Source: DFXE01 sp032054765 (lineage in GTDB: Bacteria; Bacteroidota; Bacteroidia; Bacteroidales; Tannerellaceae). From it: a stretch of 64,000 nt of DNA. This document shows, in pieces, positions 1 through 8,295 of the stretch. Each line of letters opens with the position of its first letter. Within the stretch, counting starts at the first letter, position 1. A program made the translations under genes and the position numbers. Under the pieces are notes generated by a model, which ran no database searches, was not told the origin of the DNA, and saw nothing but the letters and a program-made list of their open reading frames with translations. The stretch spans positions 1-64,000 of the forward strand of contig DAMBSC010000021.1 in assembly GCA_032054765.1 (NCBI GenBank). The letters are read 5' to 3'.

Positions 1-118
1 GTTTCTCAGCCTGGATCTGCTCGATCTTGATATCTGTACGGGTAGTCTGTTGTGCGTGAAGTCCCATAGCTGGGAAAATCATAGCAATTAATAAAGCGTA
101 AAAATTTATCTTTTTCAT
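1..118 (-). CDS. N-terminus of a secreted protein, cut by the window edge
   Basis: An ATG at 116-118 on the minus strand opens a frame of 39 codons that leaves the window. It starts with a clear signal peptide (MKKINFYALLIAMIF, then a cleavage-like GLHAQQ), so the product is exported. It begins 12 bases after the stop of the DUF3575 gene and is probably co-transcribed with it. In Bacteroidales, DUF3575 genes often sit next to DUF3868 and fimbrillin-assembly genes, so a DUF3868-type protein is possible. That is context only; the visible residues carry no family motif. Confidence 0.6.
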   Translation of the reverse strand, partial: MKKINFYALLIAMIFPAMGLHAQQTTRTDIKIEQIQAEK

Positions 119-130
119 TTTCTTATTTAT

Positions 131-700
131 TTAGCGAATTATATATATGAATGAAAGTGTAGCTTTGGTTACACCAAAGTAGTTATAATGTCCTGTTTCT
201 TTTTTCTCAGCATCTTTAGGCAATACATCATACTTATCATACTCAATACGAGCATAGCCACCACCAATTGAAGCTTCCAAATTCCAATGTTTACCAAGTA
301 CCCATTGATAACCAATGCTGATACCGCCACCATAATAATAACCTTTATAACGATTATCCTTTAAGTTTTTGAATAAATCAAAAGGCAACTCAATACCTGC
401 TACATCGTATTCACCACCATGTGCATGAATACCAAAGAAGGTACCACTAAATTTTTCACAAGTCCAAAAGCGTAATTCCGGTTGAGCCAGCCAATGTTTG
501 AACTTCTTGTTGTCACTAAATGTGAAAGGATTATAATTGGCACTTAAATCTAATGTTACCTTCTTTCCTAATCCAATCTCCATACCTAAGTTAGGGGTCA
601 GCATTGCATCATACACAAGGTTATTTTTTAACGCGAAGTGTTGAGAATAAGCTGCCACTGAAATCATTAATGAAATCAATACAAAAATTCCTCTTTTCAT
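131..700 (-). CDS. DUF3575 family outer-membrane protein
   Basis: This 189-residue protein has a signal peptide (about 1-19, ending AAYSQ) followed by the DUF3575 pattern: an early KNNLVYDAMLTPNLGMEIG segment and then alternating aromatic/glycine strands (YYYGGGISIGYQW, ASIGGGYARIEYD) ending in an aromatic strand, FIYIIR. This looks like a small outer-membrane beta-barrel. Members of the family occur in fimbrial (type V pilus) gene groups of Bacteroides and Parabacteroides, but no fimbrillin is visible here because the window ends. The role is unknown. The next gene starts 12 bases downstream. The family call is fairly firm; the pilus link is inference from context. Confidence 0.75.
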   Translation of the reverse strand: MKRGIFVLISLMISVAAYSQHFALKNNLVYDAMLTPNLGMEIGLGKKVTLDLSANYNPFTFSDNKKFKHWLAQPELRFWTCEKFSGTFFGIHAHGGEYDVAGIELPFDLFKNLKDNRYKGYYYGGGISIGYQWVLGKHWNLEASIGGGYARIEYDKYDVLPKDAEKKETGHYNYFGVTKATLSFIYIIR

Positions 701-805
701 GTTGTTTTAATTTATAATAAAATTTAATACTTAATGATACACTAACAGTTTTAATTCGCAAATTGTTAAGTTTTAGTTCATTTTTTTTGTGTAAACGAAA
801 AAAAA

Positions 806-836
806 TAGCGGCAATTAATTCACTTAATTGCCGCTA
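806..836 (-). terminator. Rho-independent terminator of the bacterioferritin gene
   Basis: A perfect 13-bp stem (TAGCGGCAATTAA and its complement) encloses a 5-base loop. Read on the minus strand it is followed by eight T residues (complement of the A run at 798-805). It lies 25 bases past the bacterioferritin stop codon, so it should end that transcript before the DUF3575 gene. Confidence 0.9.
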
Positions 837-861
837 TAGCGTCTATATGTTATTGTATTTT

Positions 862-1365
862 TTACGTTTCCGAGATACCTTTAGATGCCTTTTTACTATG
901 TTCAATAGATTGTAATGCAAGATATTTTTCACCAAAATTATTCATATTATCAATTTCAGTATCAAACTGATCCTGATGTTCTTCTTCTTCCATAAGGAGA
1001 CTTTCGAACAATTTCTTTGAAACAGCATCTGAAGCTTCACCACATTCTTTGGCCCAGGCATTATAATTAATGATAGTATCCGTTTCCAATTGTTCAGCTT
1101 TTTCAAGCATAGCCTTCACATCATGGATTTTTTCTACTCCTTTAGATGATCTCAACTCTACATCACCTTTAAGGAAAAGGATTCTTTCTGCTAATTTTTC
1201 AACATGAACCATCTCTACAATTGAGATACGTTTAAAATATTGTGCTAAATAATCATATCCCATATCTTCCAATAAAAAGTGGAAATACATGTATTGATTA
1301 ACAGCAGTCATTTCTTCAGCTACTGCTCTGTTTAGCAATTCAATGCTTTTGTCTCTTTGAATCAT
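862..1365 (-). CDS. bfr: bacterioferritin
   Basis: Iron-storage protein that oxidises Fe(II) and stores ferric mineral inside a 24-subunit shell. The 167 residues align without gaps to the landmarks of E. coli bacterioferritin: ferroxidase ligands Glu18, Glu51, His54, Glu94, Glu127 and His130, and the haem-ligand Met52 in the segment SIVEMVHVEKLAERILFLKG. The C-terminus is about 9 residues longer than the E. coli protein. It stands alone: 74 bases separate it from the upstream GH76 stop, and a strong terminator follows. The haem-binding methionine favours bacterioferritin over ferritin or Dps; actual haem content is inferred. Confidence 0.93.
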   Translation of the reverse strand: MIQRDKSIELLNRAVAEEMTAVNQYMYFHFLLEDMGYDYLAQYFKRISIVEMVHVEKLAERILFLKGDVELRSSKGVEKIHDVKAMLEKAEQLETDTIINYNAWAKECGEASDAVSKKLFESLLMEEEEHQDQFDTEIDNMNNFGEKYLALQSIEHSKKASKGISET

Positions 1366-1439
1366 ATTCTTAAAATTTAATTGGTAAAAATACTCGACTA
1401 TAAAGTTAACAATTTTTCCTGTTTATTGTTTGAAAGCTT

Positions 1440-2531
1440 TTATTTTGTAAAAACATATGCTTCAATTACACATTCTAAAGCGCCGGAATTAGCCGCAGAT
1501 TTGGGTTCTTCAAAAGGTCCGTACCAGTAAGTACCGAAACTTTTTGATACCGGATCATAATCATTGGTAATTATTGATTCTGCATTTTTAATAATAAAAT
1601 CTTTGTAAAGCTGATTTTTAGTTACATCATATAAAAAGGCGAGATGACGAATAAAAATCCCTTTAAACTGAATACCGTCATTACTTTTTTCGATTTCGGG
1701 CCTCATTTCACGTAAGATTCCATTTTCGGTTACGAGTTGAGTCGTAATTGTAGCTTGGGCAATTTTTTCTGCCAATTCAAGGTATTGCCGATCTTTTTTT
1801 AGTAAATACATTTCTGCCAATACTGCCATAGCTACACCCTGATTGTATGTGTAATGCTGCTTTCTGTTTGGTTGGCATTCTTTATCAGTTCCGTCTTCAA
1901 TTTGATATATATCCGTGTTGATCATACCGGTCTGCATATACCAGGCTACATTATTCTCGAACCAGTCCAGATATTGTTTATCCTGAGTAGCTTTATAAAG
2001 ACGTATGGCTGTCAGTGAAAACAGGTTGTTAGCGATAGAATTTTTGTATTGAAGTGGATTCTTTCTCCAATAAATACCACCGTTACATTCATCGCTCCAT
2101 CCGGTAATCATATCATCGAATATGATTTGTGCCATTTCAAGATATTTCTTTTGTCCGGTAACTTTTTCTGCTTCTATAAATGCTAAGGCCCACCAGCCTT
2201 CGTCATCATAATAATCGTTGATAAAGTTGTCACAATAACGAGGTACCCCCAGCGAGTCGACACCTACCTGATATTTTTTTGCTTTGCTATACACATCATC
2301 AATGATAGGGTAGAGGTCCTGTCTTCCGGTTACTTCGGCATAGCGGACAAGAGCTGTTAATACATTTGCAGAATTCCACCATCCTGCGTTTTCCCATATA
2401 CCTGTAGATGTGTCACGCCAGCCGATGGATGTTTCCATACATTCATTCATTTTTTCCTCAAAAGGAGAAACTTTTTCGGAACAAGCGCTGCTTAATACAA
2501 TGATTGTTAGTAATACTAATACGTGTTTCAT
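1440..2531 (-). CDS. GH76 family glycosidase (alpha-1,6-mannanase type), lipoprotein
   Basis: A 363-residue lipoprotein: hydrophobic leader, lipobox LSSAC with lipidated Cys17, then an (alpha/alpha) barrel of glycoside hydrolase family 76. Family marks include the AGWWNSANVLTALV segment (about 49-62) and the paired aspartates Asp109-Asp110 in YYDDEGWWAL, the usual catalytic pair of this family. GH76 enzymes cut the alpha-1,6-mannan backbone of yeast and bacterial mannans. The gene follows the NhaC-type antiporter gene by 14 bases and looks like the last gene of the operon starting at 6475. No SusCD pair is adjacent, so its substrate is not given by context. Confidence 0.85.
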   Translation of the reverse strand: MKHVLVLLTIIVLSSACSEKVSPFEEKMNECMETSIGWRDTSTGIWENAGWWNSANVLTALVRYAEVTGRQDLYPIIDDVYSKAKKYQVGVDSLGVPRYCDNFINDYYDDEGWWALAFIEAEKVTGQKKYLEMAQIIFDDMITGWSDECNGGIYWRKNPLQYKNSIANNLFSLTAIRLYKATQDKQYLDWFENNVAWYMQTGMINTDIYQIEDGTDKECQPNRKQHYTYNQGVAMAVLAEMYLLKKDRQYLELAEKIAQATITTQLVTENGILREMRPEIEKSNDGIQFKGIFIRHLAFLYDVTKNQLYKDFIIKNAESIITNDYDPVSKSFGTYWYGPFEEPKSAANSGALECVIEAYVFTK

Positions 2532-2545
2532 AAGATTGTTCTGAT

Positions 2546-3880
2546 TTAATTTGTTATATATTGATTTTTACTGAATTTTCTTGGGTAATTAAAAGCTATT
2601 GCCAGGAGAGTGCCAATGCCTAATAAATAGGGATAATAAAGATATTGCATGATTTCAATAGGTGAAAGAGCGCTTAATCCGGCCGCCATTAATAACTGTG
2701 CACCATATGGTATAATTCCCTGTACAACGCATGAGAAAATATCCAACAAACTGGCACTTCGGCGAGGGTCAACATTGAATTTGTCGGCAATATCTTTTGC
2801 TATGGGACCTGACATAATAATAGCTATTGTATTGTTGGCTGTACAAAGATTGGCAAAACTTACCAATCCTGCAATGCTTAATTCTGCACCTTTAGACGAT
2901 CGGATATGTGAAGTCAGTTTCAGGATGATCCAGTCTATCCCCCCATTATAACGTATTATTTCCAGCATACCTCCCGCAAGCAAGGTTACAATTATAAGTT
3001 CTCCCATATTGACTATACCATTTCCCATTGCCGCATTCCATCCCCAAACATTAAAACTACCGGTAAGTAAACCAACAATCCCTGTTAGAACAATACCAAT
3101 CACCAATACTAGCATCACGTTTACGCCAAAAATAGCTGTAACAAGTACTACCAAATAAGGTAAAACTTTAATCCATTCAATAGAACCAACTTCATATGTT
3201 TCAGTTGCTCCGTAACCCACTACTGTATAGAATATAGCTACAAGAATCGCTATGGGAAGCGCTATGCGTATGTTTACTTTAAACTTATCTGACATTTTAC
3301 AGCCTTGGGTGCGAGTAGCAACGATCGTGGTATCTGAAATAAACGAAAGATTGTCTCCAAACATGGCACCGCTAACCACAATCCCTATCATTAAAGCTTC
3401 AGGGATTCCGGCTTTGGCGGCGATTCCTACAGCAACAGGTGCTAAAGCAACGATTGTGCCAACAGAAGTCCCTACTGAGAGAGAAATAAAACAAGCTGCC
3501 AAAAAGATACCCGGTGTTAATAAATTCTCAGGGAGAACAGATAGTGTAAGATTTACCGTAGCATCAACAGCCCCCATCGATTTTGCTGTTTCGGCGAAAG
3601 CTCCTGCCAGAATAAAGATAAGCACCATCATCATAATGTTGCTGTTAGCTGCTCCACGACAGAATTGTTCTACACGGTTATTTAGGTTTCCTCCTTTTGA
3701 TATAGCGATAGACACTATAGAAGCAATTACGAATGCTACAGTAATCGGCATTTTATAAAAATCACCTGCTATAATGGAAACAAGGAGATAAGTTACAAGA
3801 AATACACCCAACGGAATAAGTGCCCAAGCATTCGGAGAGTGATTGATAACAGGGTTTGTATTTTCCAGGCGTTCTGACAT
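2546..3880 (-). CDS. Na+/H+ antiporter, NhaC family
   Basis: A 444-residue inner-membrane protein made almost wholly of hydrophobic helices, about 11-12 by eye. The central signature with LSVGTSVGTIVALAPVAVGI followed by GAMFGDNLSFISDTTI is typical of NhaC-type antiporters, and FANLCTANNTIAIIMSG in the second half is its inverted-repeat counterpart. Expected role: exchange of cytoplasmic sodium for external protons. The substrate is not certain, because related proteins move lactate/malate or amino acids. It begins 6 bases after the stop of the DUF5686 gene and is followed 14 bases later by GH76, so the three are probably one transcript. Confidence 0.87.
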   Translation of the reverse strand: MSERLENTNPVINHSPNAWALIPLGVFLVTYLLVSIIAGDFYKMPITVAFVIASIVSIAISKGGNLNNRVEQFCRGAANSNIMMMVLIFILAGAFAETAKSMGAVDATVNLTLSVLPENLLTPGIFLAACFISLSVGTSVGTIVALAPVAVGIAAKAGIPEALMIGIVVSGAMFGDNLSFISDTTIVATRTQGCKMSDKFKVNIRIALPIAILVAIFYTVVGYGATETYEVGSIEWIKVLPYLVVLVTAIFGVNVMLVLVIGIVLTGIVGLLTGSFNVWGWNAAMGNGIVNMGELIIVTLLAGGMLEIIRYNGGIDWIILKLTSHIRSSKGAELSIAGLVSFANLCTANNTIAIIMSGPIAKDIADKFNVDPRRSASLLDIFSCVVQGIIPYGAQLLMAAGLSALSPIEIMQYLYYPYLLGIGTLLAIAFNYPRKFSKNQYITN

Positions 3881-3886
3881 ACTTTA

Positions 3887-6475
3887 TTAAAATGTAAAAC
3901 GAAGTGCAATACGAATACCGCCTTTCTTTATATTAGGGGCATCAAGATAGGTTAATCTACGATAATAATCAATCCGTAATATCTTGAAAATATTTTCTAA
4001 ACCGGCGCTTACTTCAATGTAAGGCTTATTACCAAGTCCTGTAGTCTCTTCCGGCAAAAGGAATAGATTCTCAGTCAGCGCAGGGTTGTTTTTATCAGAA
4101 AGATTACCGTATATACCATTGAAAGAGAGTACCTCACGGAACTTCAGCCAGCGGATACCCGGAATACGATTCAATAACCAACCTTTCATATAATAGGTAA
4201 GATTCAAAGAAACATACTCATCGGCTACAAACTCTAATGCGCGCATCATGTGAAAGGCTTCAGGTTGGATAGTTACAGATTGATTGGTATTCGGTAAGAT
4301 CAATAAAGGAAAAGGTACCTTATCCCATACTTTACCTGCTTTAAGCTGTGTGTCGAGATGCCCGAAAGAAGATAACCAGATACGCTTTTCAGCACTAATT
4401 TCTGTACGGTTATAGTTATAATCACCACCTAATATGTCTTTGAAACCCAACTGATGTGAAACTTTAAATATAGGAGCATCTTTGGCTAAATTGAAAGCCG
4501 ATTCTTTACCCATACGACCGGCATAGGCTCTTTCTCCCGGAGCAAAACGAAGTTGAGTACCTATTTCAGTAGAATTTATGCTTTTTACTCTGTATAATAG
4601 ATCATCCTGATCACGTTGGATATATTCAAGCGTACCGGCAGCTTCTTCATTCTGAACCCTTGCCCAGCTCTTTATTGATAAGCCGTTCAGCCATTCTTTG
4701 TCATATTGTAACAGACTTTTACGAACATAATTCATCTTTGTAACCGGTTCACCCACTTTCCAGGCTACGAACATATTATCCTTGCTTGTAAACAAAAAAT
4801 CCTGCCCGGGGGTATAAACGTCGTATTCATGCATGAATGAGATATTATTTATAGGGCTTTCTCCTTCATGATACTCTTTCTTATCAAAACTATAGATCAA
4901 TTTTCCGTTGTACTTAAACTTTCGATCATCTACTCCATAAGCAACATAACCGTTGGCGAATATATGTGGATTCAGATTTGCAGTAGTTGCCCCGCTAAGA
5001 CGAATACGAAATCCTTCCAGATGGTTGGCACTGAATACGGTATTCATTGGCCCGAAATCAAACATAGTTGTTTCTTTGGTTCTACCGGTGGGTATATATC
5101 CTGAAATAAGGATTTCAGCAGTTTTAATAAGAACATTGATAACCGGAACCTTTCGTAGTTCTGCCAGAAGTTCATTTAACACACTTTCTTTCTCTGTTAA
5201 TGGAATATGGCGGTTATTTATCCAGAAAGTATCACTCTGAGCCGTAGCTTGTGGTAAAATATGTAAAGGGCCTAACAAATTAAATATCGAATCAGCATTT
5301 GCAACATCAAATTTATAATTATTATATGTACGTAATTGATGTGTATGAAGTTGCTGAGCCCCTTTTATTATGTAAAAATTAATATAGGTATTTTCGGTGT
5401 TCACTACCCACGTACTATCAGGCATCCGTTCGAATTCCTGTTCGATACGTAGCTGATCAACCCAATTGAGATTTATATTCCTGGGTACATTCAACAAGAA
5501 TTTCTTAAGTGAGTATTTACCGTCAAGCGTAATATACAATCGCCCAGTAAAACCATAACTCTGGCTATTCACCGGTACGAAAGCCAAATCTATACATTGA
5601 TCTCCAGCTACATCTAATGTATCCATTATGTAATACTTATAATAAGATACTGCAAGTGTAGAAGAAAGAGGACTTACAAAACGGTTTAAAAGAATATTAA
5701 TGTTATTGTCAAAAATATTAATTCCTTGAAATATCTCTTCCAGATTTGACGTGATTCCCCCTTCGTCAATAGTTTCATCTATTCCTTGTGAACGCTTAGC
5801 CTTGACAATGGTTTTCATTGTCTTAGGTTGTTTACGATAATAGACATCAGAGAGTGTTTCCCGTACGGATATTGTTAAAATAGGCTGGCCGGTAAACTCA
5901 GATGTATCTACATAGTTTTTAATAAAACTAAGTTTTTGCATGAATTTATTCTTTTCAAAATTTGGATTAAAGTTATCCAGCGACATGGAAAGCTTTTCAT
6001 ATGCTTCAACCTGATATTCTTCTTTAGATTCTATACGGTTATTGTCTTTATTTTCAATTACTTTTTTGATTAATTCTACAGCAGGATTGTCTTTCCGAGA
6101 GTATTTCTCCCTTTTGGGGCGGACAACAACTTCTGCAATTTCAAAAGAGGTAGGCTTAATTTGTATATCCAAAGCATTATTCCGTTGACCGGCTTTCAGC
6201 TCGACGATCTTATTATCATATCCTAAAGAGGAGACAAGTAGCCTGGTCAGACCTTTATCATTTTGCAATGTGAATCTCCCGTTATCATCAGTCATAGCCC
6301 CGATAGTGGAATTTTCAAAAATAACAGAAACGTAGGAGAGTGGTTCACCGGTTATTGAATCGCTTACAATTCCCGATACGGAAGTAATATTTTGAGCGTA
6401 TACAACAACCGTAGATGCTATTGTCATATAAATACCCCAAACTAATATCGATATTTTACGACCAATATTTCCCAT
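3887..6475 (-). CDS. DUF5686 outer-membrane protein with carboxypeptidase-regulatory-like domain
   Basis: An 862-residue secreted protein: signal peptide about 1-28, then a carboxypeptidase D regulatory-like beta-sandwich (about 30-118, with SGIVSDSITGEPLSYVSVIF and TDDNGRFTLQ). A long DUF5686 region follows, rich in beta strands and ending in the aromatic IRIALRFTF expected of an outer-membrane barrel. The family is common in Bacteroidota and lacks a settled function. A good promoter lies just upstream (6513-6545), and NhaC and GH76 follow with gaps of 6 and 14 bases. It resembles TonB-dependent receptors only in its N-terminal domain; no plug domain or TonB box is seen. Confidence 0.85.
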   Translation of the reverse strand: MGNIGRKISILVWGIYMTIASTVVVYAQNITSVSGIVSDSITGEPLSYVSVIFENSTIGAMTDDNGRFTLQNDKGLTRLLVSSLGYDNKIVELKAGQRNNALDIQIKPTSFEIAEVVVRPKREKYSRKDNPAVELIKKVIENKDNNRIESKEEYQVEAYEKLSMSLDNFNPNFEKNKFMQKLSFIKNYVDTSEFTGQPILTISVRETLSDVYYRKQPKTMKTIVKAKRSQGIDETIDEGGITSNLEEIFQGINIFDNNINILLNRFVSPLSSTLAVSYYKYYIMDTLDVAGDQCIDLAFVPVNSQSYGFTGRLYITLDGKYSLKKFLLNVPRNINLNWVDQLRIEQEFERMPDSTWVVNTENTYINFYIIKGAQQLHTHQLRTYNNYKFDVANADSIFNLLGPLHILPQATAQSDTFWINNRHIPLTEKESVLNELLAELRKVPVINVLIKTAEILISGYIPTGRTKETTMFDFGPMNTVFSANHLEGFRIRLSGATTANLNPHIFANGYVAYGVDDRKFKYNGKLIYSFDKKEYHEGESPINNISFMHEYDVYTPGQDFLFTSKDNMFVAWKVGEPVTKMNYVRKSLLQYDKEWLNGLSIKSWARVQNEEAAGTLEYIQRDQDDLLYRVKSINSTEIGTQLRFAPGERAYAGRMGKESAFNLAKDAPIFKVSHQLGFKDILGGDYNYNRTEISAEKRIWLSSFGHLDTQLKAGKVWDKVPFPLLILPNTNQSVTIQPEAFHMMRALEFVADEYVSLNLTYYMKGWLLNRIPGIRWLKFREVLSFNGIYGNLSDKNNPALTENLFLLPEETTGLGNKPYIEVSAGLENIFKILRIDYYRRLTYLDAPNIKKGGIRIALRFTF

Positions 6476-6512
6476 TCAACCTTTGAGTTCCCTGACGGGC
6501 TATAAATGAACG

Positions 6513-6545
6513 CAAAGGTAGTTTATTTTCATTAAAAGTTTCAAA
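6513..6545 (-). promoter_or_regulatory. Bacteroidetes-type promoter of the DUF5686-NhaC-GH76 operon
   Basis: On the minus strand a -33 TTTG (6542-6545) is followed after 21 bases by the -7 box TACCTTTG (6513-6520), matching the Bacteroidetes consensus TTTG...TAnnTTTG. The DUF5686 start codon is about 38 bases downstream of the -7 box. Confidence 0.75.
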
Positions 6546-6552
6546 TGATAAC

Positions 6553-7077
6553 TTATTGTTTAATCAGTCCAATCAATTCTTCGGTTGATATATTTAACTT
6601 TTCAATAGCCATCCATTCAATAAAACCATCTTCATTTATAATGTATAATCGTGGTACGGTATTGTTTGCAAATTTTAAAAAAACACTACGATCCAGATCC
6701 TGAAAGGTAGGCATAGTATATTGATTAACTTCCCAATAGCTCTCTACTGTATTAGCGTTTTCACCCCGGGCAATAGTTACAACTAAAAACTCAGGACTAT
6801 CTTTTAGTTCTTTCCAGACATCATTATTAATGGAGGGAAGAACCGTCTTGCAGTCTCTACAATCTGTGTTGAAAAAGACCAGTAATGAACGCTTTCCTAC
6901 CAATTCCGTTGAACTAAAAATTTCTCCTTGCCCGTTGGTTACTGTAAAAGAAGGAACAGGATCTCCTTCTACTACATAGTTTATAATTTCAGTAGGATCA
7001 CTATTCCCATCTTTTACGCAGGAAAAGAAAGTAAAAAAAAGGAAAATAATTAGAAAGAAGTAACCTTTATTTTTCAT
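6553..7077 (-). CDS. thioredoxin-fold (TlpA/ResA-like) lipoprotein
   Basis: Counted from the chosen start the protein has 174 residues. It has a hydrophobic leader and lipobox FFSC (lipidated Cys20), then a thioredoxin/AhpC-TSA fold with active-site pair Cys73-x-x-Cys76 (TDCRDCK) and the cis-proline loop NNTVPRLYIIN. Expected role: periplasmic thiol-disulfide exchange. An in-frame ATG exists 14 codons upstream (7119), but the -7 box at 7101-7108 would then lie inside the coding region, so I choose 7077. CRDC is an unusual centre compared with CxPC of classical members, so redox preference is uncertain. Monocistronic by appearance. Confidence 0.82.
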   Translation of the reverse strand: MKNKGYFFLIIFLFFTFFSCVKDGNSDPTEIINYVVEGDPVPSFTVTNGQGEIFSSTELVGKRSLLVFFNTDCRDCKTVLPSINNDVWKELKDSPEFLVVTIARGENANTVESYWEVNQYTMPTFQDLDRSVFLKFANNTVPRLYIINEDGFIEWMAIEKLNISTEELIGLIKQ

Positions 7078-7100
7078 CTGGATATTTTTTATTATCACTG

Positions 7101-7108
7101 CAAATATA
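7101..7108 (-). promoter_or_regulatory. -7 promoter box of the thioredoxin-fold lipoprotein gene
   Basis: TATATTTG on the minus strand matches TAnnTTTG and ends 23 bases before the start codon at 7077. No good -33 TTTG is seen. It argues against the longer upstream start. Confidence 0.6.
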
Positions 7109-7239
7109 ATGTTAACCAATCGTTTTTACCTCTTCCTGTCGCATAGATTAGCGAAATATGTATATAAATAGAGGATATTTCGGAATAAATATGGATTTAC
7201 TTTGTGAATAACGATCATTTTTTTCGATCTCTTTCTGTT

Positions 7240-7321
7240 CACGACATATATCGAAAATATTTTTGACATATGTCGTGAGTATTCATGATAATTATCAAAA
7301 ATATTCACGATAATTATCGTG
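7240..7321. repeat. 82-bp array of four 16-bp near-palindromes, 22-bp period
   Basis: Four sites of 16 bp are separated by exactly 6 bp: CACGACATATATCGAA (7240-7255), TTTGACATATGTCGTG (7262-7277), CATGATAATTATCAAA (7284-7299) and CACGATAATTATCGTG (7306-7321). The spacers are AATATT, AGTATT and AATATT. Each site is centred on a 10-bp palindrome of form GAnAnnTnTC, and the fourth is a perfect 16-bp palindrome. Sites 1+2 and 3+4 are also inverted copies of each other, so each half can fold into one 38-nt hairpin. It lies between divergent genes, about 130 bp from the thioredoxin -7 box and 81 bp before the SGNH gene. An operator array or a dispersed repeat element are both possible. The same geometry recurs at 18023-18104. 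Confidence 0.85.
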
Positions 7322-7402
7322 AAACAAAAAACACTTTCATAGATTTGTGATTGCTTTATATAATTTATAATAATAATTTAGTAATTGATAATTTAATCAC
7401 GT

Positions 7403-8176
7403 ATGAAAAATACCAGAAGAGGTTTCTTAAAAAAAGGATTATGCGCTGGAGCGGCGGCACTTAGCTTTCCGGAGTTAGCAAAAGCCGTTGTAAAAGAAGA
7501 AATGGTTATTAATGCTCCTAAAATTACGCTAAAAAAGGATGCTGTGATCCTGATGCAAGGAGATTCCATTACCGACGCCGGAAGAGATAAAGGGAATAAT
7601 ATAGCGAACTCTCTCCCGATGTTGGGAAATGGATACAGTTTATTTATAGCCAGTCAGTTATTAGCCAAACATGCTGATAAACAATTAAAGATATATAACC
7701 GAGGCATAAGCGGAAATAAAGTATACCAATTACGAGAGCGTTGGGAAATGGAATGCCTTGCGTTTATGCCGGATGTATTAAGTATTCTGATTGGTGTGAA
7801 TGATTACTGGCATACCTTAAGCGGAGGATACAAAGGTACGGCAGAGATTTATGAAAATGATTATCGCGAATTACTTACTTATACAAAACAGAAATTACCC
7901 AATATACAGTTTGTGATTTGTGAACCTTTTGCTTTAAAAGGCGGTTCTGCTATTGAAAACGAGAAATGGTTCCCGATGTTTGATCAATACCGGCAGATCG
8001 CAAAAAAACTAGCAAGCGAATTTAATGCCATATTTGTTCCATTCCAGGCAGGTTTTGATGCAGCATTAAAACAAGCATCTGCACGATATTGGGCCTATGA
8101 CGGAGTACATCCGGACCTTCCCGGACGTCAGTTAATGGCAAATATGTGGTTAGAAGCCTGCGGCTTAGGGAAATAG
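7403..8176 (+). CDS. SGNH/GDSL-family hydrolase with Tat signal
   Basis: A 257-residue exported esterase-like enzyme. The N-terminus has a twin-arginine signal (NTRRGFLKKG, Arg5-Arg6) and a hydrophobic stretch ending near residue 30. All SGNH blocks are visible: GDS with nucleophile Ser55 (MQGDSITDAGR), the glycine block (NRGISGNKV), GxND (IGVNDYWH), and the Asp/His block DGVHPDLPGRQLMA. Proteins of this kind remove acetyl or other ester groups from polysaccharides; the exact ester is not shown by sequence. It faces away from the thioredoxin gene with the palindrome array between them. An unusual repeat-rich segment separates it from the two-component genes downstream. Confidence 0.87.
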   Translation: MKNTRRGFLKKGLCAGAAALSFPELAKAVVKEEMVINAPKITLKKDAVILMQGDSITDAGRDKGNNIANSLPMLGNGYSLFIASQLLAKHADKQLKIYNRGISGNKVYQLRERWEMECLAFMPDVLSILIGVNDYWHTLSGGYKGTAEIYENDYRELLTYTKQKLPNIQFVICEPFALKGGSAIENEKWFPMFDQYRQIAKKLASEFNAIFVPFQAGFDAALKQASARYWAYDGVHPDLPGRQLMANMWLEACGLGK

Positions 8177-8287
8177 ACTGAATAAACTCAATAAACTGAA
8201 TGACTGAATAAATTGAATATTTGATAAACTGAACAACTGCATAACCGATTTATTCAGTTTACTCAGTCCATTCAGTGATTCAGTCTA
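8174..8287. repeat. inverted repeat built from ACTGAATAA words
   Basis: Two 39-bp arms (8174-8212 and 8249-8287) share outer TAGACTGAAT and inner ACTGAATAAA ends in inverted orientation, with poorly matched middles. Both arms and the gap are made of variants of ACTGAAT(A/G). The left arm begins in the TAG stop of the SGNH gene and the right arm ends 8 bases before the response-regulator ATG. It could act as a weak terminator or attenuator, or simply be slippage-grown low-complexity DNA. Confidence 0.6.
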
Positions 8288-8295
8288 TTACATAT

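Noticed and set aside
3252..3758. A 168-codon open frame on the plus strand
   Set aside because: It is antisense to the NhaC gene; the composition is what antisense of a hydrophobic protein gives.
7126..7308. A 60-codon open frame on the minus strand
   Set aside because: It covers part of the palindrome array, has no family resemblance and lies in AT-rich intergenic DNA.
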